A stretch of 64,000 bases of DNA. Origin: Neomicrococcus lactis. Its GTDB lineage: Bacteria > Actinomycetota > Actinomycetes > Actinomycetales > Micrococcaceae. The stretch covers positions 2,356,001 through 2,420,000 of the forward strand of contig NZ_JACHBL010000001.1 in assembly GCF_014200305.1 (NCBI RefSeq). The letters run 5' to 3'. Made by a program: the position numbers and the translations under genes. The notes beneath the pieces are model-generated. The model searched no databases. It saw only the letters and a list, made by a program, of their open reading frames with translations, and was not told the DNA's origin. How positions within the stretch are numbered: the stretch's first letter is position 1; every line of letters begins with the position of its first letter. Shown in pieces: positions 13,070-22,609 of this stretch.

Positions 13070-13107
13070 AGATCTGCATCACCAGCCTCATTCGATAGGA
13101 GACTGTC

Positions 13108-15033
13108 ATGACCCGGTTCAGCGTCTGGGCACCGAACGCCACGTCCGTGCAACTCGTCCTGCAAGGAACACCGGATGAGCAAGGGAACACCGAAAACACC
13201 GCACACGAGATGACCCGCCTTCCAGCGCCTCAGGTTGCTGAACGGGATATTCGCGACGACGGCTGGTGGGAGCTTGAGCTGGAAACCGGCGACGAGGCCG
13301 GAGGCGAAGTTGGCGCTGAGGCTAGCGCCGATTCCAATTCAGAACCGCTGAATTACGGCTTCATCCTGCAATCTCAGACCGGCACGCACGGCACGCTCGA
13401 AACGCCACTCCCAGACCCCCGTTCCCGCCGTCAGCCCTCGGGAGTGCACGGTGCCTCGCAGACGTGGGCGGCGTCGTCGTACTCCTGGAAAAGCGAGGCA
13501 TGGCAAAATCCGGGCCTGAACGGCGGTGCGATTTACGAGATGCACCTCGGCACGTTTACGCCCGAGGGCACGCTGGATGCGGCCGCTGACAAGCTCGAAT
13601 ATCTCAAGGAGCTCGGCGTCGCGTTCGTGGAGTTGCTGCCGGTCAACGGCTTCAACGGCACGCATAACTGGGGCTATGACGGTGTTGCGTGGTTCGCGGT
13701 GCATGAGCAGTACGGTGGGCCGGACGCGTATCAGCGCTTTGTGGACCGCGCGCATGAGCTGGGTCTCGGCGTCATTCAAGACGTGGTCTATAACCACTTG
13801 GGTCCCAGCGGAAACTATTTGCCGCAGTTCGGGCCGTATTTGAAACCCGGCGACGCCAACACGTGGGGTGACTCGCTCAATCTGGATGGCCCGCACTCGG
13901 ACGAAGTGCGCCGCTACATTCTGGATAACGTGCGTATGTGGCTCGTCGATTTCCGGGTGGACGGTTTGCGTCTCGACGCCGTGCACGCCCTGCGAGACGA
14001 GCGCGCGCTGCACATTCTCGAAGAGATCGCGATCGCCGTCGAGGAACTGCGCGAGCAGCATGGCGAGAAGTTCTTAGTCGCGGAGTCTGACCTGAACAAT
14101 GACCGGCTCATTCGGCCGCGTTCGGCCGGCGGTTTTGGGTTGGATGCCCAGTGGGATGATGACTACCACCATGCGATGCACGCGAACATCACCGGCGAAC
14201 TGGACGGATACTACGGGGACTTCGGTGGTGCGTCCGCGCTCGCCAAGACCCTCACGGAGGGGTACTTCCACAACGGTTCGTGGTCCAGTTTCCGCGAACG
14301 TCACCACGGCAAGGCCCTAGAGAAGAACCTGATTAGCCCACTCCAAATGGTGGTCTGCATCCAGGACCATGACCAGATTGGCAACCGTGCCGCAGGCGAC
14401 CGGTGGAGCCCTGCACTCGGTGCTGACCAGCTCATTCTCGGTGCTGCCCTCAACATTTTGAGCCCCTTCACTCCCATGCTGTTCATGGGGGAGGAGTTCG
14501 CGGCCTCCACACCGTGGCAGTTCTTCACGAGCCACCCGGAAGAGGACCTGGGCGAAGCCGTTCGCAACGGCCGCTTCGCCGAGTTTGAGCGCATGGGCTG
14601 GGATAGCGCGAAAGTTCCCGACCCGCAGGATGAGGCGACATACCGCAATTCCGTCTTGCGCTGGGAGGAGGCGGACGCGTCCGCCGATACCCCGCACGCG
14701 GTGGTCTTGGGCGCTTACCGTGAGCTGTTGAACCTTCGCAGTACGACGCCGCAGCTCACCCACCCGGACTTCGCTACCGTTGCGGTGGACTTCAGTGAGC
14801 AGGATCAGTGGCTGGTCCTGACGCGTGGCACCGCTTCTGCCAGAACCGTCCACGCGCTCTTCAATCTTTCCTCGCAACCGCAAGCCCTTGAGAAGGTGCG
14901 GGAGGCTGCTGGGCTGGGCGGCGGCGTCGTACTGACTCTGTGGACAAGCCCCAACTGTGGGGGAGAAGCGGACGAAACCATCCCCGCGTTGGGCGTAGTG
15001 GTCTGGGAGCAGTTCGAAGCAGTGGGAGACTAA
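13108..15033 (+). CDS. treZ: Malto-oligosyltrehalose trehalohydrolase TreZ
   Basis: A 641-residue GH13 enzyme releasing free trehalose from malto-oligosyltrehalose. Motifs: N-terminal FSVWAPNA (CBM48 like), [29 protein letters not shown] (I), [14 protein letters not shown] (II), VAESDLND-type ESDLNNDR (III) and [10 protein letters not shown] (IV). AGGAG precedes the ATG by 8 nt, 38 nt after treY. The N-terminal domain carries an acidic insertion (about 50-75, Glu/Ala/Gly rich). The gene carries three copies of the dispersed TACGACG motif. Confidence 0.95.
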   Translation: MTRFSVWAPNATSVQLVLQGTPDEQGNTENTAHEMTRLPAPQVAERDIRDDGWWELELETGDEAGGEVGAEASADSNSEPLNYGFILQSQTGTHGTLETPLPDPRSRRQPSGVHGASQTWAASSYSWKSEAWQNPGLNGGAIYEMHLGTFTPEGTLDAAADKLEYLKELGVAFVELLPVNGFNGTHNWGYDGVAWFAVHEQYGGPDAYQRFVDRAHELGLGVIQDVVYNHLGPSGNYLPQFGPYLKPGDANTWGDSLNLDGPHSDEVRRYILDNVRMWLVDFRVDGLRLDAVHALRDERALHILEEIAIAVEELREQHGEKFLVAESDLNNDRLIRPRSAGGFGLDAQWDDDYHHAMHANITGELDGYYGDFGGASALAKTLTEGYFHNGSWSSFRERHHGKALEKNLISPLQMVVCIQDHDQIGNRAAGDRWSPALGADQLILGAALNILSPFTPMLFMGEEFAASTPWQFFTSHPEEDLGEAVRNGRFAEFERMGWDSAKVPDPQDEATYRNSVLRWEEADASADTPHAVVLGAYRELLNLRSTTPQLTHPDFATVAVDFSEQDQWLVLTRGTASARTVHALFNLSSQPQALEKVREAAGLGGGVVLTLWTSPNCGGEADETIPALGVVVWEQFEAVGD

Positions 15034-15037
15034 GCAC

Positions 15038-15538
15038 GTGGATATTCAGATCATCGTCACGATCATTGCGGGACTGCTTCTGGCTGTTTCCGCACTCGGC
15101 ACCATTTACCCCGTCCTTCCCGGAAGCATCCTCGCGATCGGCACCTTGTTGGGCTGGGCATGGATTCTGGGAAGCTCGGCGTCCTGGACCATGGGCATCA
15201 TCGGAATGGCCTTTGCTGCCATCGGATGGAGTGCATCCGCGGTGCTGACCGGCAGGAATCTCAAGAAACAACAGATCCCAAGCCGCTCGATCATTGTGGC
15301 CGTGATCTGCGGAATCGTGGGCATGTTCTTGATCCCCGTAGTGGGACTGTTTGTGGGCTTCGGCGCCGGATTGTTGGGCATGGAGTTTGCTCGCCGTAAG
15401 GACTTTGGAGCGGCATTGCGCTCGTCCGGTTCCGCGCTGCGAGCTACCGGCCTGGGAATTCTGGTGGAGTTCGGCATGGTGGCGCTCGCGAGCTCCATGT
15501 GGGCCATTGGCGTGCTCTGGCACTTCTTCTGGCGCTGA
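15038..15538 (+). CDS. DUF456 family membrane protein
   Basis: A 166-residue integral membrane protein, GTG start 4 nt after treZ and so probably in the same transcript. Four to five hydrophobic segments are visible, with Gly-rich TM motifs such as GTIYPVLPGSILAIGTLL and FVGFGAGLLGMEFARR, typical of DUF456. The function of the family is not known. Position next to trehalose synthesis is suggestive only. Confidence 0.75.
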   Translation: MDIQIIVTIIAGLLLAVSALGTIYPVLPGSILAIGTLLGWAWILGSSASWTMGIIGMAFAAIGWSASAVLTGRNLKKQQIPSRSIIVAVICGIVGMFLIPVVGLFVGFGAGLLGMEFARRKDFGAALRSSGSALRATGLGILVEFGMVALASSMWAIGVLWHFFWR

Positions 15539-15598
15539 GATATCCACAAGTTTGATCTAGTGCTCGCAAACGGGCTCAAATGAGACCATAATTGGGGC

Positions 15599-15814
15599 AT
15601 GCCCCGTTTTTTGACCTTGCCTGATGTTGCCGAGATCCTCAATGTCAATGTGCCGCAGGTACGCGCCCTGGTGCGTAGCGGTGAGCTGAAAGGCGTCCAG
15701 ATCGGTGGACGCGGAATGTGGCGCGTGGAGGATGTCCAGCTTGAGGCTTACATCAAGCGCGCTTACGAAGAGACGGAAAAGCGCATCAGCGCAGGGGCGG
15801 ACGTCGAGGGCTAA
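15599..15814 (+). CDS. Small helix-turn-helix (excisionase-like) protein
   Basis: A 71-residue protein with a MerR/excisionase-type winged HTH: FLTLPDVAEILNVNVPQVRALVRSG then GGRGMWRVED. Such short HTH proteins are widespread single genes in actinobacteria; the target is unknown. A CATAAT box at 15587-15592 sits 7 nt before the ATG and no ribosome site is visible, so the gene is probably expressed from a leaderless mRNA. Confidence 0.75.
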   Translation: MPRFLTLPDVAEILNVNVPQVRALVRSGELKGVQIGGRGMWRVEDVQLEAYIKRAYEETEKRISAGADVEG

Positions 15815-15861
15815 CGCTCGACACTGGTGATGAGCGCGGGCAACGGCATCAGCGCTTGCTC

Positions 15862-16461
15862 TCAGTATTTTCCGGTAGTTGCCCAGTAAGTCATGCGCTG
15901 TTTAATAAGCTGAGCGAATTCAGGCGCACCCGCGTCAACAAGGGCTTGGTGAAGCGTCTTATTCGATGATTTTTTGGCCCAGTACTCAATTTGGCGTCGA
16001 GCCGCTTTACTAATAGCTTCGGGTCGACGCTGCGCGATGAGGCACAGCATCTCATCGGGTCGATAGATTTCGAACTCGACGTCTTCCACGGCAGGCTCAA
16101 AGTCAGAGTAGTTTGCCGTTACTAGATAATCGACTTTGCCATGTTCTGCAGCCGCAATAACGTGACCGTCTAGTGGATCGCGCACTGTGGTGAGGTGCGT
16201 TTTGGAGATCTCATAGCCTGTAATTAGTGCTGCGGGAAAAGCCTCGCACAGCCGACGACGCCACCCGCCTATTTGCTGTTCAGACCAGCCTGGGTTCGCC
16301 TTGCGCACGTGATATTGATACTCGGTCATCACATCTTCGCTCCATCTGGGCTCGATGCCGTCAACTCCGGATTCTTGACTGATGATGCAAAACCAGTCGC
16401 GAAGTGTCCTCGAGACGAGAATGTTGGCGTCCAGAAATACGAGCGTGGCCCCTTGCTGCAT
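15862..16461 (-). CDS. PIN-domain toxin (VapC-like)
   Basis: A 199-residue PIN-fold putative endoribonuclease. Acidic residues expected of the PIN active site are present: VFLDANILVSRTL (Asp near residue 10), DPLDGHVIAAAEHG and DYLVTANYSDF. The C-terminal third (about 140-199) is outside the core PIN fold. It lies 40 nt after the antitoxin gene and is probably cotranscribed. This longer PIN type with an excisionase-like antitoxin is a known toxin-antitoxin arrangement; the target RNA is not predictable. Confidence 0.8.
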   Translation of the reverse strand: MQQGATLVFLDANILVSRTLRDWFCIISQESGVDGIEPRWSEDVMTEYQYHVRKANPGWSEQQIGGWRRRLCEAFPAALITGYEISKTHLTTVRDPLDGHVIAAAEHGKVDYLVTANYSDFEPAVEDVEFEIYRPDEMLCLIAQRRPEAISKAARRQIEYWAKKSSNKTLHQALVDAGAPEFAQLIKQRMTYWATTGKY

Positions 16462-16500
16462 GCTTTCAGCTTAGGCAGTCAGGGGCCACGGATCTCGAAA

Positions 16501-16959
16501 TTACTCTTGAAAGTCCAACGAGTCTTCGAATGCGCGAAGTTCATCGAAAGACTTCCGCTGCTTCTGCGTCCGTTGTTCAGCGAAGGCCTGAAGATCGGTT
16601 CGATCGAAGCGGGTGTGTGATCCCACCTTGTGTGAAGGAATTTCGCCGCTAGAAGCCAGCTTCATGAGCGTCGGGCGAGACATTCCAAGGAACTTTGCTG
16701 CTTCCACACTAGTGAGGGACTTTGAGAGGCGAGTTATTCCTACTGTTTCTCCGGCGGCTGCTAGGCGAAGGACAGCTTGGAGAAGTTCGCTGAGCGATTC
16801 GGGCACAGTAATCGTGTCACCTGTTGGTGATTCAATGCGGATCCGCAAGTCGTCCGGAGAAGCCTTTTCAAAATGTCGCGTGACTTCTCGGGCTTCTGTG
16901 CTCTGCGATGACGAAACGTCTATTGTCTGAACGCTCTGGATGTTGGTAGAGGTGGACAT
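16501..16959 (-). CDS. Antitoxin with excisionase-type HTH
   Basis: A 152-residue protein whose central region (about 85-125) is a MerR/Xis-like HTH: LTSVEAAKFLGMSRPTLMKL followed by the wing PSHKVGSHTRFDRTDL. The acidic C-terminus (FDELRAFEDSLDFQE) probably wraps the PIN toxin. A strong AAGGAG precedes the ATG. Tandem 9-bp repeats upstream are a likely autoregulatory operator. Confidence 0.8.
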   Translation of the reverse strand: MSTSTNIQSVQTIDVSSSQSTEAREVTRHFEKASPDDLRIRIESPTGDTITVPESLSELLQAVLRLAAAGETVGITRLSKSLTSVEAAKFLGMSRPTLMKLASSGEIPSHKVGSHTRFDRTDLQAFAEQRTQKQRKSFDELRAFEDSLDFQE

Positions 16960-16969
16960 GGTCTACTCC

Positions 16970-17016
16970 TTATTGCTTGCCTCAATTGTGACACGTAACT
17001 GCAATAACTGCAATAA
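16970..17016 (-). promoter_or_regulatory. Repeat operator upstream of the toxin-antitoxin genes
   Basis: On + strand, two adjacent copies of CTGCAATAA occupy 16999-17007 and 17008-17016. An inverted GCAATAA half-site (TTATTGC on +) lies at 16970-16976 next to the antitoxin ribosome site. The arrangement suits cooperative binding by the HTH antitoxin. Confidence 0.5.
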
Positions 17017-17063
17017 GTGAAATCGGCAGATGCGCAAAAGTCAGAGATGTTTGGCTTGAACCC

Positions 17064-17318
17064 TTATTTGCGGCGCCGGAAGCTGAACGCGCCCACTACC
17101 CAGCCGAGTAGGAACACCACGCCCAGCGTGAGCCAGAGCGGTGAATACATTTGGCTGAAAAAGAGCTCGATGCGCACGCGCTCGCGGTTCTGCAAGATAA
17201 ACACGAACACCACGATGACCAGCGCCACCGCGAGCCACTGCTTGGCCGAAATGCGATGGAGCCACCCTGAAAAACCTGACCCCGAGTTGGGGTCCTGGAC
17301 GGGGTGCTGATCGCTCAT
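17064..17318 (-). CDS. LapA/DUF1049 family membrane protein
   Basis: An 84-residue protein with two TM helices (about 28-43 and 60-77) and a basic C-terminal tail FSFRRRK. The N-terminal part of the TM1 region and the motif VFILQNRERVRIELFF are typical of LapA/DUF1049. Overlap of 4 nt with the upstream marR gene implies coexpression. Family members help assemble envelope complexes in other bacteria; the role here is unknown. Confidence 0.75.
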   Translation of the reverse strand: MSDQHPVQDPNSGSGFSGWLHRISAKQWLAVALVIVVFVFILQNRERVRIELFFSQMYSPLWLTLGVVFLLGWVVGAFSFRRRK

Positions 17319-17845
17319 TCTTCTACTTTAGAAGCTTCCGCACTCTGGTGCACGGCGTCGACGGCTTCGTTAGTAAACTCCGTCAAGAGCGCTATCTGCT
17401 CGGGGGAGTAACGATCAATCACGGTCATGAGTGACATGGCGAGTGGCATAAACATGCGCCGACCATCCTCGGCCGCTTTAGGCGTAGCTTCCAAAACAAC
17501 ACGACGACGGTCGGTTTCGCTCGCGCGGCGCGTGACGTGCCCGCTCTTCACGAGGCGATCAATGAGGGCCGTAGTGGCTGGCGTCGAGAGGTTGACGGCC
17601 TTCGCGAGATCCGTGGGACTTAGTGACTCTCCTGCGAGTGACCCCTGCATGATGGCGCGCAGCGCATACATATCCCGCTGCATCATTTTATTGTTTCCGC
17701 CCACCAGATGCGCGTAGTGATCCGAAGCGATCGTGAAATTTTGGAGTGCGTTGATCAGAGCAAACGCCTGAGGATCCGGGCGGTAGGCGCTCGGATCTTT
17801 TGGCCCACTAGCAGATGCGGGTGTCACGCTGTAATCTACTTCCAT
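17315..17845 (-). CDS. MarR family regulator
   Basis: A 176-residue winged-helix repressor. The DNA-binding core reads LSPTDLAKAVNLSTPATTALIDRLVKSGHVTRRASETDRRRV (recognition helix and basic wing, about residues 80-120). It is divergent from the MMPL transporter with a 7-bp inverted repeat between them, so it probably represses that exporter and itself. The ligand is unknown. Confidence 0.85.
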   Translation of the reverse strand: MEVDYSVTPASASGPKDPSAYRPDPQAFALINALQNFTIASDHYAHLVGGNNKMMQRDMYALRAIMQGSLAGESLSPTDLAKAVNLSTPATTALIDRLVKSGHVTRRASETDRRRVVLEATPKAAEDGRRMFMPLAMSLMTVIDRYSPEQIALLTEFTNEAVDAVHQSAEASKVEE

Positions 17846-17851
17846 AGTGAA

Positions 17852-17872
17852 ACTATTCTACTATCGAATAGT
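17852..17872. promoter_or_regulatory. MarR-type operator
   Basis: ACTATTC (17852-17858) and GAATAGT (17866-17872) form a 7-bp perfect inverted repeat with a 7-nt spacer in the 62-bp marR/MMPL intergenic region. Size fits a MarR dimer site. Confidence 0.6.
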
Positions 17873-17907
17873 ATCTTTCAAGATATAACCTATGAGGCGG
17901 AAGAGCA

Positions 17908-20058
17908 ATGACTGGGAAGCACGAACTCGACCACACCAAGAGTGTGCGCGGAGATTCTCCGCAACAACACTCAACCAAGAAAGCGTACCCACGCTGGTTG
18001 AGAATTTTCATTCCGCTCATTTTGGTTCTTGTCTGGTTCGGCGTCACAGGCGTGGGTGGACCCACGTTCGGCAAGCTCGAGGAGGTCCAATCCAACGACC
18101 AATCCAGCTTCTTGCCCGCCACCGCCGAGGCCACCAAGGCGCTCGAAGCTCAAGAGAAGTTCCGCACCTCGGAAGCCATTCCGGCGATCATCGTTTTCGA
18201 ATCTGAATCTGCGCTCACCCCCGCCGATATCTCCAGCTTCATGACGGAGCTCAAAGACTCTGGTCTTGTGGAAGGCGAGCCCGTGGGCCCCATTCCTTCC
18301 GAAGACGGCAAGGCGCTGCAAATCGTTGCGCCGCTTACGCCCGACGGCGAGACGGATGAGCAGGTCAAGGAGATTCGCACCATGGCTGCCGAGGCCATCG
18401 AAGGGAACGGCCAGGCTTTTGTCACCGGACCTGCCGGCTTCACCACCGACCTCAAGGGCGCCTTCGCTGGCATCGACGGCTTGTTGTTAGGCGTAGCCCT
18501 CCTCGCGGTGTTGGTGATCTTGCTGGTGGTCTATCGCTCGGTGCTGTTGCCGTTCGCGGTGCTCTTCACCTCGGTGGCCGCGCTGTGCGCTGCGATTGTG
18601 GTGGTCTATTGGATGGCGAAGTGGGGCTGGATCCGCCTCGACGGACAAAGCCAAGGCATCCTCTCCATCCTGGTCATTGGTGCTGCCACGGACTACTCGC
18701 TGCTTTATGTTGCGCGCTTCAAAGAGGCGATCGCACACGGGAAGCAACGCTTCGACGCCGCGCTCGCGGCTTGGAAACGCTCGTTTGAACCGATCGTCGC
18801 CTCCGCAGGCACTGTCACGGTGGGCCTCTTGTGCTTGCTTTTCTCAGACCTGAATTCCAACAAGGCTCTCGGCCCCATCGCCGCCTCCGGCATCATCTTC
18901 TCCGTCTTCGCCTCGTTGACTCTTTTGCCCGCGATCCTCGCACTTCTTGGCCGCAAAGCGTTCTGGCCGTTCTTTCCGAAGCCACTCGCGGACGGTGAAG
19001 ACGCCCAAGGACTCTGGCTCAACATCGCCCGCTTCGTCCGCAAACATTCGCGCCCCGTCTGGATCGTCACGGCACTCGTTCTCGCGGTCGGCTGCCTCGG
19101 CATCACCCAGCTCAAGGCCGAAGGCGTCCCGCAATCAGAGCTCGTCCTCACCGCTACCGACTCCGCTGCGGGACAGAAAGCCATCGCCCGTCACTTTGAT
19201 GCCGGCGCTGGAAGCCCCGCTTTCGCGATAGTGGGGGCGGCGGCGTCGTCCTCTATTGCGGACAAAATTTCAGAGGACGACGGCGTAGCTTCAGTCACGC
19301 TGCTAGCCGCGGACGGTGGGCCCGTGCGACCGGGGACGGACGCGCACGAGGTGGACGGCAAGAATCAGCTGAGCATTACGCTCAAGGACGTGCCGGATTC
19401 GCTTGAAGCCGAGCGAACAATTGTGGCGATTCGAGAGGCTGCGCATGCGATCGATCCAGATGCGCTAGTGGGTGGAACCACCGCGACCGCACTGGACACG
19501 CAGGTCACCGCGCAAGAGGACATCGTCAAGATCATCCCGCTGGTGCTCGGTGCAATTCTGATCATTCTGATGCTGTTGCTGCGCTCCGTGGTGGCGCCGC
19601 TGGTGCTGATTCTGACCACCGTGCTGTCCTACGGTGCGGCGATGGGCGTGTCGGCGTGGGTGTTCAACGGGCTCTTCAATTTCCCGGGCGCCGATCCGGC
19701 CGTGCCGCTGTTCGGGTTTGTGTTCCTGGTGGCGCTCGGCGTGGACTACAACATCTTCCTCATGACGCGTGTGCGTGAAGAGGCGCTGCGAGTCGGCACT
19801 CACGATGGCATCACGCGTGGCTTGGCTGTCACCGGCGGCGTGATTACGTCTGCTGGCGTGGTGCTTGCCGCGACCTTCGCCGCCCTCGGCGTCATCCCGA
19901 TCATGTTCATGGTGCAGTTGGGATTCATCGTGGCGTTCGGTGTCCTGCTGGACACGTTCGTGGTGCGTTCGTTCCTTGTGCCCGCGCTGGGGCATGAGCT
20001 TGGACGGATCCTGTGGTGGCCGTCCAAGCTGTTCCGTGAATCCAAAACTCGCGACTAG
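17908..20058 (+). CDS. MMPL family transporter
   Basis: A 716-residue RND/MMPL-type membrane protein: TM1 at about 30-50, an extracytoplasmic loop, five TMs (about 190-350), a second loop and five more TMs (about 545-705). Paired motifs GAATDYSLLYVARFKE and GVDYNIFLMTRVREE are the TM4-region signatures with the proton-relay acidic residue. Substrates of the family are lipids or hydrophobic drugs. Control by the divergent MarR suggests an inducible efflux role. Its stop overlaps the convergent small multidrug gene by 4 nt. Confidence 0.88.
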   Translation: MTGKHELDHTKSVRGDSPQQHSTKKAYPRWLRIFIPLILVLVWFGVTGVGGPTFGKLEEVQSNDQSSFLPATAEATKALEAQEKFRTSEAIPAIIVFESESALTPADISSFMTELKDSGLVEGEPVGPIPSEDGKALQIVAPLTPDGETDEQVKEIRTMAAEAIEGNGQAFVTGPAGFTTDLKGAFAGIDGLLLGVALLAVLVILLVVYRSVLLPFAVLFTSVAALCAAIVVVYWMAKWGWIRLDGQSQGILSILVIGAATDYSLLYVARFKEAIAHGKQRFDAALAAWKRSFEPIVASAGTVTVGLLCLLFSDLNSNKALGPIAASGIIFSVFASLTLLPAILALLGRKAFWPFFPKPLADGEDAQGLWLNIARFVRKHSRPVWIVTALVLAVGCLGITQLKAEGVPQSELVLTATDSAAGQKAIARHFDAGAGSPAFAIVGAAASSSIADKISEDDGVASVTLLAADGGPVRPGTDAHEVDGKNQLSITLKDVPDSLEAERTIVAIREAAHAIDPDALVGGTTATALDTQVTAQEDIVKIIPLVLGAILIILMLLLRSVVAPLVLILTTVLSYGAAMGVSAWVFNGLFNFPGADPAVPLFGFVFLVALGVDYNIFLMTRVREEALRVGTHDGITRGLAVTGGVITSAGVVLAATFAALGVIPIMFMVQLGFIVAFGVLLDTFVVRSFLVPALGHELGRILWWPSKLFRESKTRD

Positions 20059-20522
20059 AACAGGACCGCCAACCCGGCCATCGCGAGGCTTCCAAACACG
20101 AGTCCCCAGATGACAATGGAGATGCTCTGCCAGAGGATCACTTGGCGCGGTGAGGCGCCGGCGCCAACCATCGCGGCGGACGTGATTTGCGAAGGCAACA
20201 CGGTCTGGCCGATCAGCGAGACGCCCGGCACACCCCAACGGTTGAACAGGCCCTCGAATCGTTCGCGCTTCTTCGTCTTCTCGGCGTATGGCTTGGCGAA
20301 GCGGCCGCGGGTCTTATCGGCGAGCAACACCAGAACGAACATGCTGATCCAGTTACCCACCACGGCGGCGGGGACCGCCAACCACAGCGGCATCCCAGCC
20401 ACGACTCCAATGGCGGATCCGAAGTAGGACTCGACGAACGGAATCGCCGAAACGAGCGAGACCGCGAGGACCTGAACCCATGAATCCCACTGGCTAACGA
20501 ACTGGAAAAGGTGCTCTTGCAT
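20055..20522 (-). CDS. Small multidrug export family protein
   Basis: A 155-residue membrane protein with about four TM helices and motifs SAIPFVESYFGSAIGVVAG and GVPGVSLIGQTVLPSQITSA, as in the putative small multi-drug export family (PF06695). The basic cytoplasmic loop (about 70-90, Lys/Arg rich) separates the two halves. Transport activity is poorly documented for the family. Confidence 0.75.
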   Translation of the reverse strand: MQEHLFQFVSQWDSWVQVLAVSLVSAIPFVESYFGSAIGVVAGMPLWLAVPAAVVGNWISMFVLVLLADKTRGRFAKPYAEKTKKRERFEGLFNRWGVPGVSLIGQTVLPSQITSAAMVGAGASPRQVILWQSISIVIWGLVFGSLAMAGLAVLF

Positions 20523-20633
20523 GATGACTCCTCAATGGTTGAGTTGATGTTGCTATCCACTCAATCGCGATCCCGGGCGCGCCAGTAGTGAGTTGCCGTC
20601 ACCTCTTTTTGGGAGGATTTCATCAGCTGTCCC

Positions 20634-20645
20634 TGACAAATGTCA
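20634..20645. promoter_or_regulatory. TGACA-AA-TGTCA palindrome before kinase gene
   Basis: A 5-bp inverted repeat with a 2-nt centre lies 19 nt upstream of the preferred kinase start. Short palindromes of this kind are typical for NarL/LuxR-type response regulators, so autoregulation is plausible. Confidence 0.4.
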
Positions 20646-20664
20646 TACGGATAGTGTGGAAGGC

Positions 20665-21945
20665 ATGAACCCCCAAGTCACTGCCACTAAAGGAATTGCC
20701 GTCCAGCGGGGAATCAGAGCCACCTGGTGGTACACGTACGGTTCCGTGGTGTTTGTGGCGATCACATCTTTGGCGATGGTGGTTTTCTATTCGTTTGCTA
20801 CCTCGGCGCCATCGTGGATTCGAATGACGGTGACTATCTCCACTGTGGTTCTTGTCATCACTCTGTGTTGGCTTTCAGCGCGGTTCAAGGCAGGTGCTTG
20901 GCAGGGCTTTCCGCCCTTTCGTGCGGGTGAGGGCGAACCTTTCACCACGGGACTCGTAGTCCTCACCTGGGCAGCAGCATTCATCACGTGGGTCGCTACG
21001 CTGTGGCACCCAGCGCTCATGGTGATGGGAAGCGTTCCTCTGCAGATGGTTTTGTGGACGTGGATGATGCTCGACCCCACCAAAACCTGGGGAGGGTGGG
21101 CATTTGGCGTCTTAGCCGCCGTAGTCGCGCATGCGCTTCTGAGCAGCTGGCTTTACGGCGCATCGTCGCTCACTGCTGTAGCAGAGCCGGCAATGGTTCT
21201 TTTCGTCATGGCGTTCTACCCCATCACACTGATTCTTAGTCTCTGGTTCTGGGACATCATGCGGCAGCTTGAAAAGGCGCGGCATACCGAGGGCGAGCTT
21301 GCGGTGACGCGCGAACGCCTCCGATTCGCAGCCGACCTCCACGACATTCAAGGCCACCATCTCCAAGTGATTGCCTTGAAGACTGAGCTCGCCGAGCGCA
21401 CTCTGGAAAAGAACCCTCACGTGGCTATGACCAATCTGCGCGAGGCCCGCGAACAGGCCAAGCTCGCCATGGAGGAGACTCGCGCGCTGGTCCACGGTTA
21501 CCGCGAAGTCACCCTCGAACAGGAACTTCGTAATGCCGCCCAGGTCCTCACGTCCGCGGGCGTTGATTGCTCGGTTGAGCTCCCGGCTGACGGTTCTGCT
21601 TTCGGTTCCGTTTCCCCCGAGTACGACGGCGCAGCTTCCGTCCCAGCTCCCTCTCACCGACTCTTGGGTCACGTAGTCAGAGAAGGAACCACCAATATTT
21701 TGCGGCACTCAAGTGCTACGAAAGCGAGCATTCGGATGGTGGTGAGCGGCGGCGTCGTACGCCTGGAAATCCGGAATAACAACCCCGCGGAAGCCCCGGC
21801 TGCCGCGCAAGTTTCAGCGCATTCGGGGAATGGTATTGCGGGTCTGCGGGAGCGGGTTGTTGCGGCCGGCGGTCAATTGGAGGCGCGGCACGAGGCAGAG
21901 GAATTTGTGATGAGCGTGGCTTTGCCACAGGAGGTTTCGGCGTGA
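20665..21945 (+). CDS. Sensor histidine kinase, DesK-like
   Basis: A 426-residue membrane kinase. Several TM helices occupy about 20-210. The HisKA_3 dimerisation helix carries the phosphoacceptor in DLHDIQGHHLQVIALK (about 233). The HATPase domain shows the N box VREGTTNILRHSSATKASI and G box HSGNGIAGLRERV. The frame is open to 20593, but ATG at 20665 follows GTGGAAGG and gives a conventional N-terminus. The GTGA overlap with the response regulator gene shows coupling. Signal is unknown; DesK relatives sense membrane state. Confidence 0.88.
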   Translation: MNPQVTATKGIAVQRGIRATWWYTYGSVVFVAITSLAMVVFYSFATSAPSWIRMTVTISTVVLVITLCWLSARFKAGAWQGFPPFRAGEGEPFTTGLVVLTWAAAFITWVATLWHPALMVMGSVPLQMVLWTWMMLDPTKTWGGWAFGVLAAVVAHALLSSWLYGASSLTAVAEPAMVLFVMAFYPITLILSLWFWDIMRQLEKARHTEGELAVTRERLRFAADLHDIQGHHLQVIALKTELAERTLEKNPHVAMTNLREAREQAKLAMEETRALVHGYREVTLEQELRNAAQVLTSAGVDCSVELPADGSAFGSVSPEYDGAASVPAPSHRLLGHVVREGTTNILRHSSATKASIRMVVSGGVVRLEIRNNNPAEAPAAAQVSAHSGNGIAGLRERVVAAGGQLEARHEAEEFVMSVALPQEVSA

Positions 21946-22544
21946 TTCGAGTGTTGTTGGCCGATGATGAGGACTTGATCCGCGGAGCGCTCGTGGCGCT
22001 CTTGGGGCTTGAGGACGATCTCGAAGTTGTCGCAGAAGCGCGTGACGGCGTGGAAGCGATAGCGTTGGCGCGCGAGTTTCAGCCGGATGTGTGTGTGCTG
22101 GATTTGGAAATGCCGAATGCCGACGGGATCGAGGCGGCCGCCCAGATTTCACGGTCCGTGCCCACGCGCATCGTCATGGTGACGCGGCATGCCCGGCCAG
22201 GTGTTTTGCGGCGGGCGCTGGAGAACAAGGTGTCCGGTTTCGTGCCGAAATCGACGCCCGCGCAGGAACTCGCCCGCGTTATTCGAGATGTGGCTGCCGG
22301 AAAGCGGTATGTGGATTCCGAGATTGCCGCGGCTGCTCTGGCGGCCAACGATTGCCCGCTGACCGCGCGTGAATTGGATGTTTTGCGACTGGGGCGTGGG
22401 GGAGAGTCCATCGCGCGTATCGCTTCATCGATGGGGCTTGCGCAGGGAACCGTACGCAATTATGTGTCCACGATCTTCGCGAAACTCAACGTGGATTCGC
22501 GCCAAGAAGCTGCCCAGCGCGCGTGGGAAAACGGGTGGATTTAG
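21942..22544 (+). CDS. NarL/FixJ-family response regulator
   Basis: A 200-residue regulator. The receiver domain has acidic DDED near residue 8, phosphoacceptor Asp in VCVLDLEMPNADG (about 53), and switch residues T and K (VMVTRHA, FVPKSTP). The LuxR-type HTH occupies about 135-195: LTARELDVLRL, GTVRNYVSTIFAKLNVDSR. It begins with GTG overlapping the kinase stop. Probable targets include its own operon via the TGACAAATGTCA palindrome. Confidence 0.9.
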   Translation: MIRVLLADDEDLIRGALVALLGLEDDLEVVAEARDGVEAIALAREFQPDVCVLDLEMPNADGIEAAAQISRSVPTRIVMVTRHARPGVLRRALENKVSGFVPKSTPAQELARVIRDVAAGKRYVDSEIAAAALAANDCPLTARELDVLRLGRGGESIARIASSMGLAQGTVRNYVSTIFAKLNVDSRQEAAQRAWENGWI

Positions 22545-22609
22545 CTTGTTTTTGGGGTTTTTGAAGTCTTTTCGGCGGAGGAGTAACGTATTTTCACGCC
22601 TAAAAGCGC

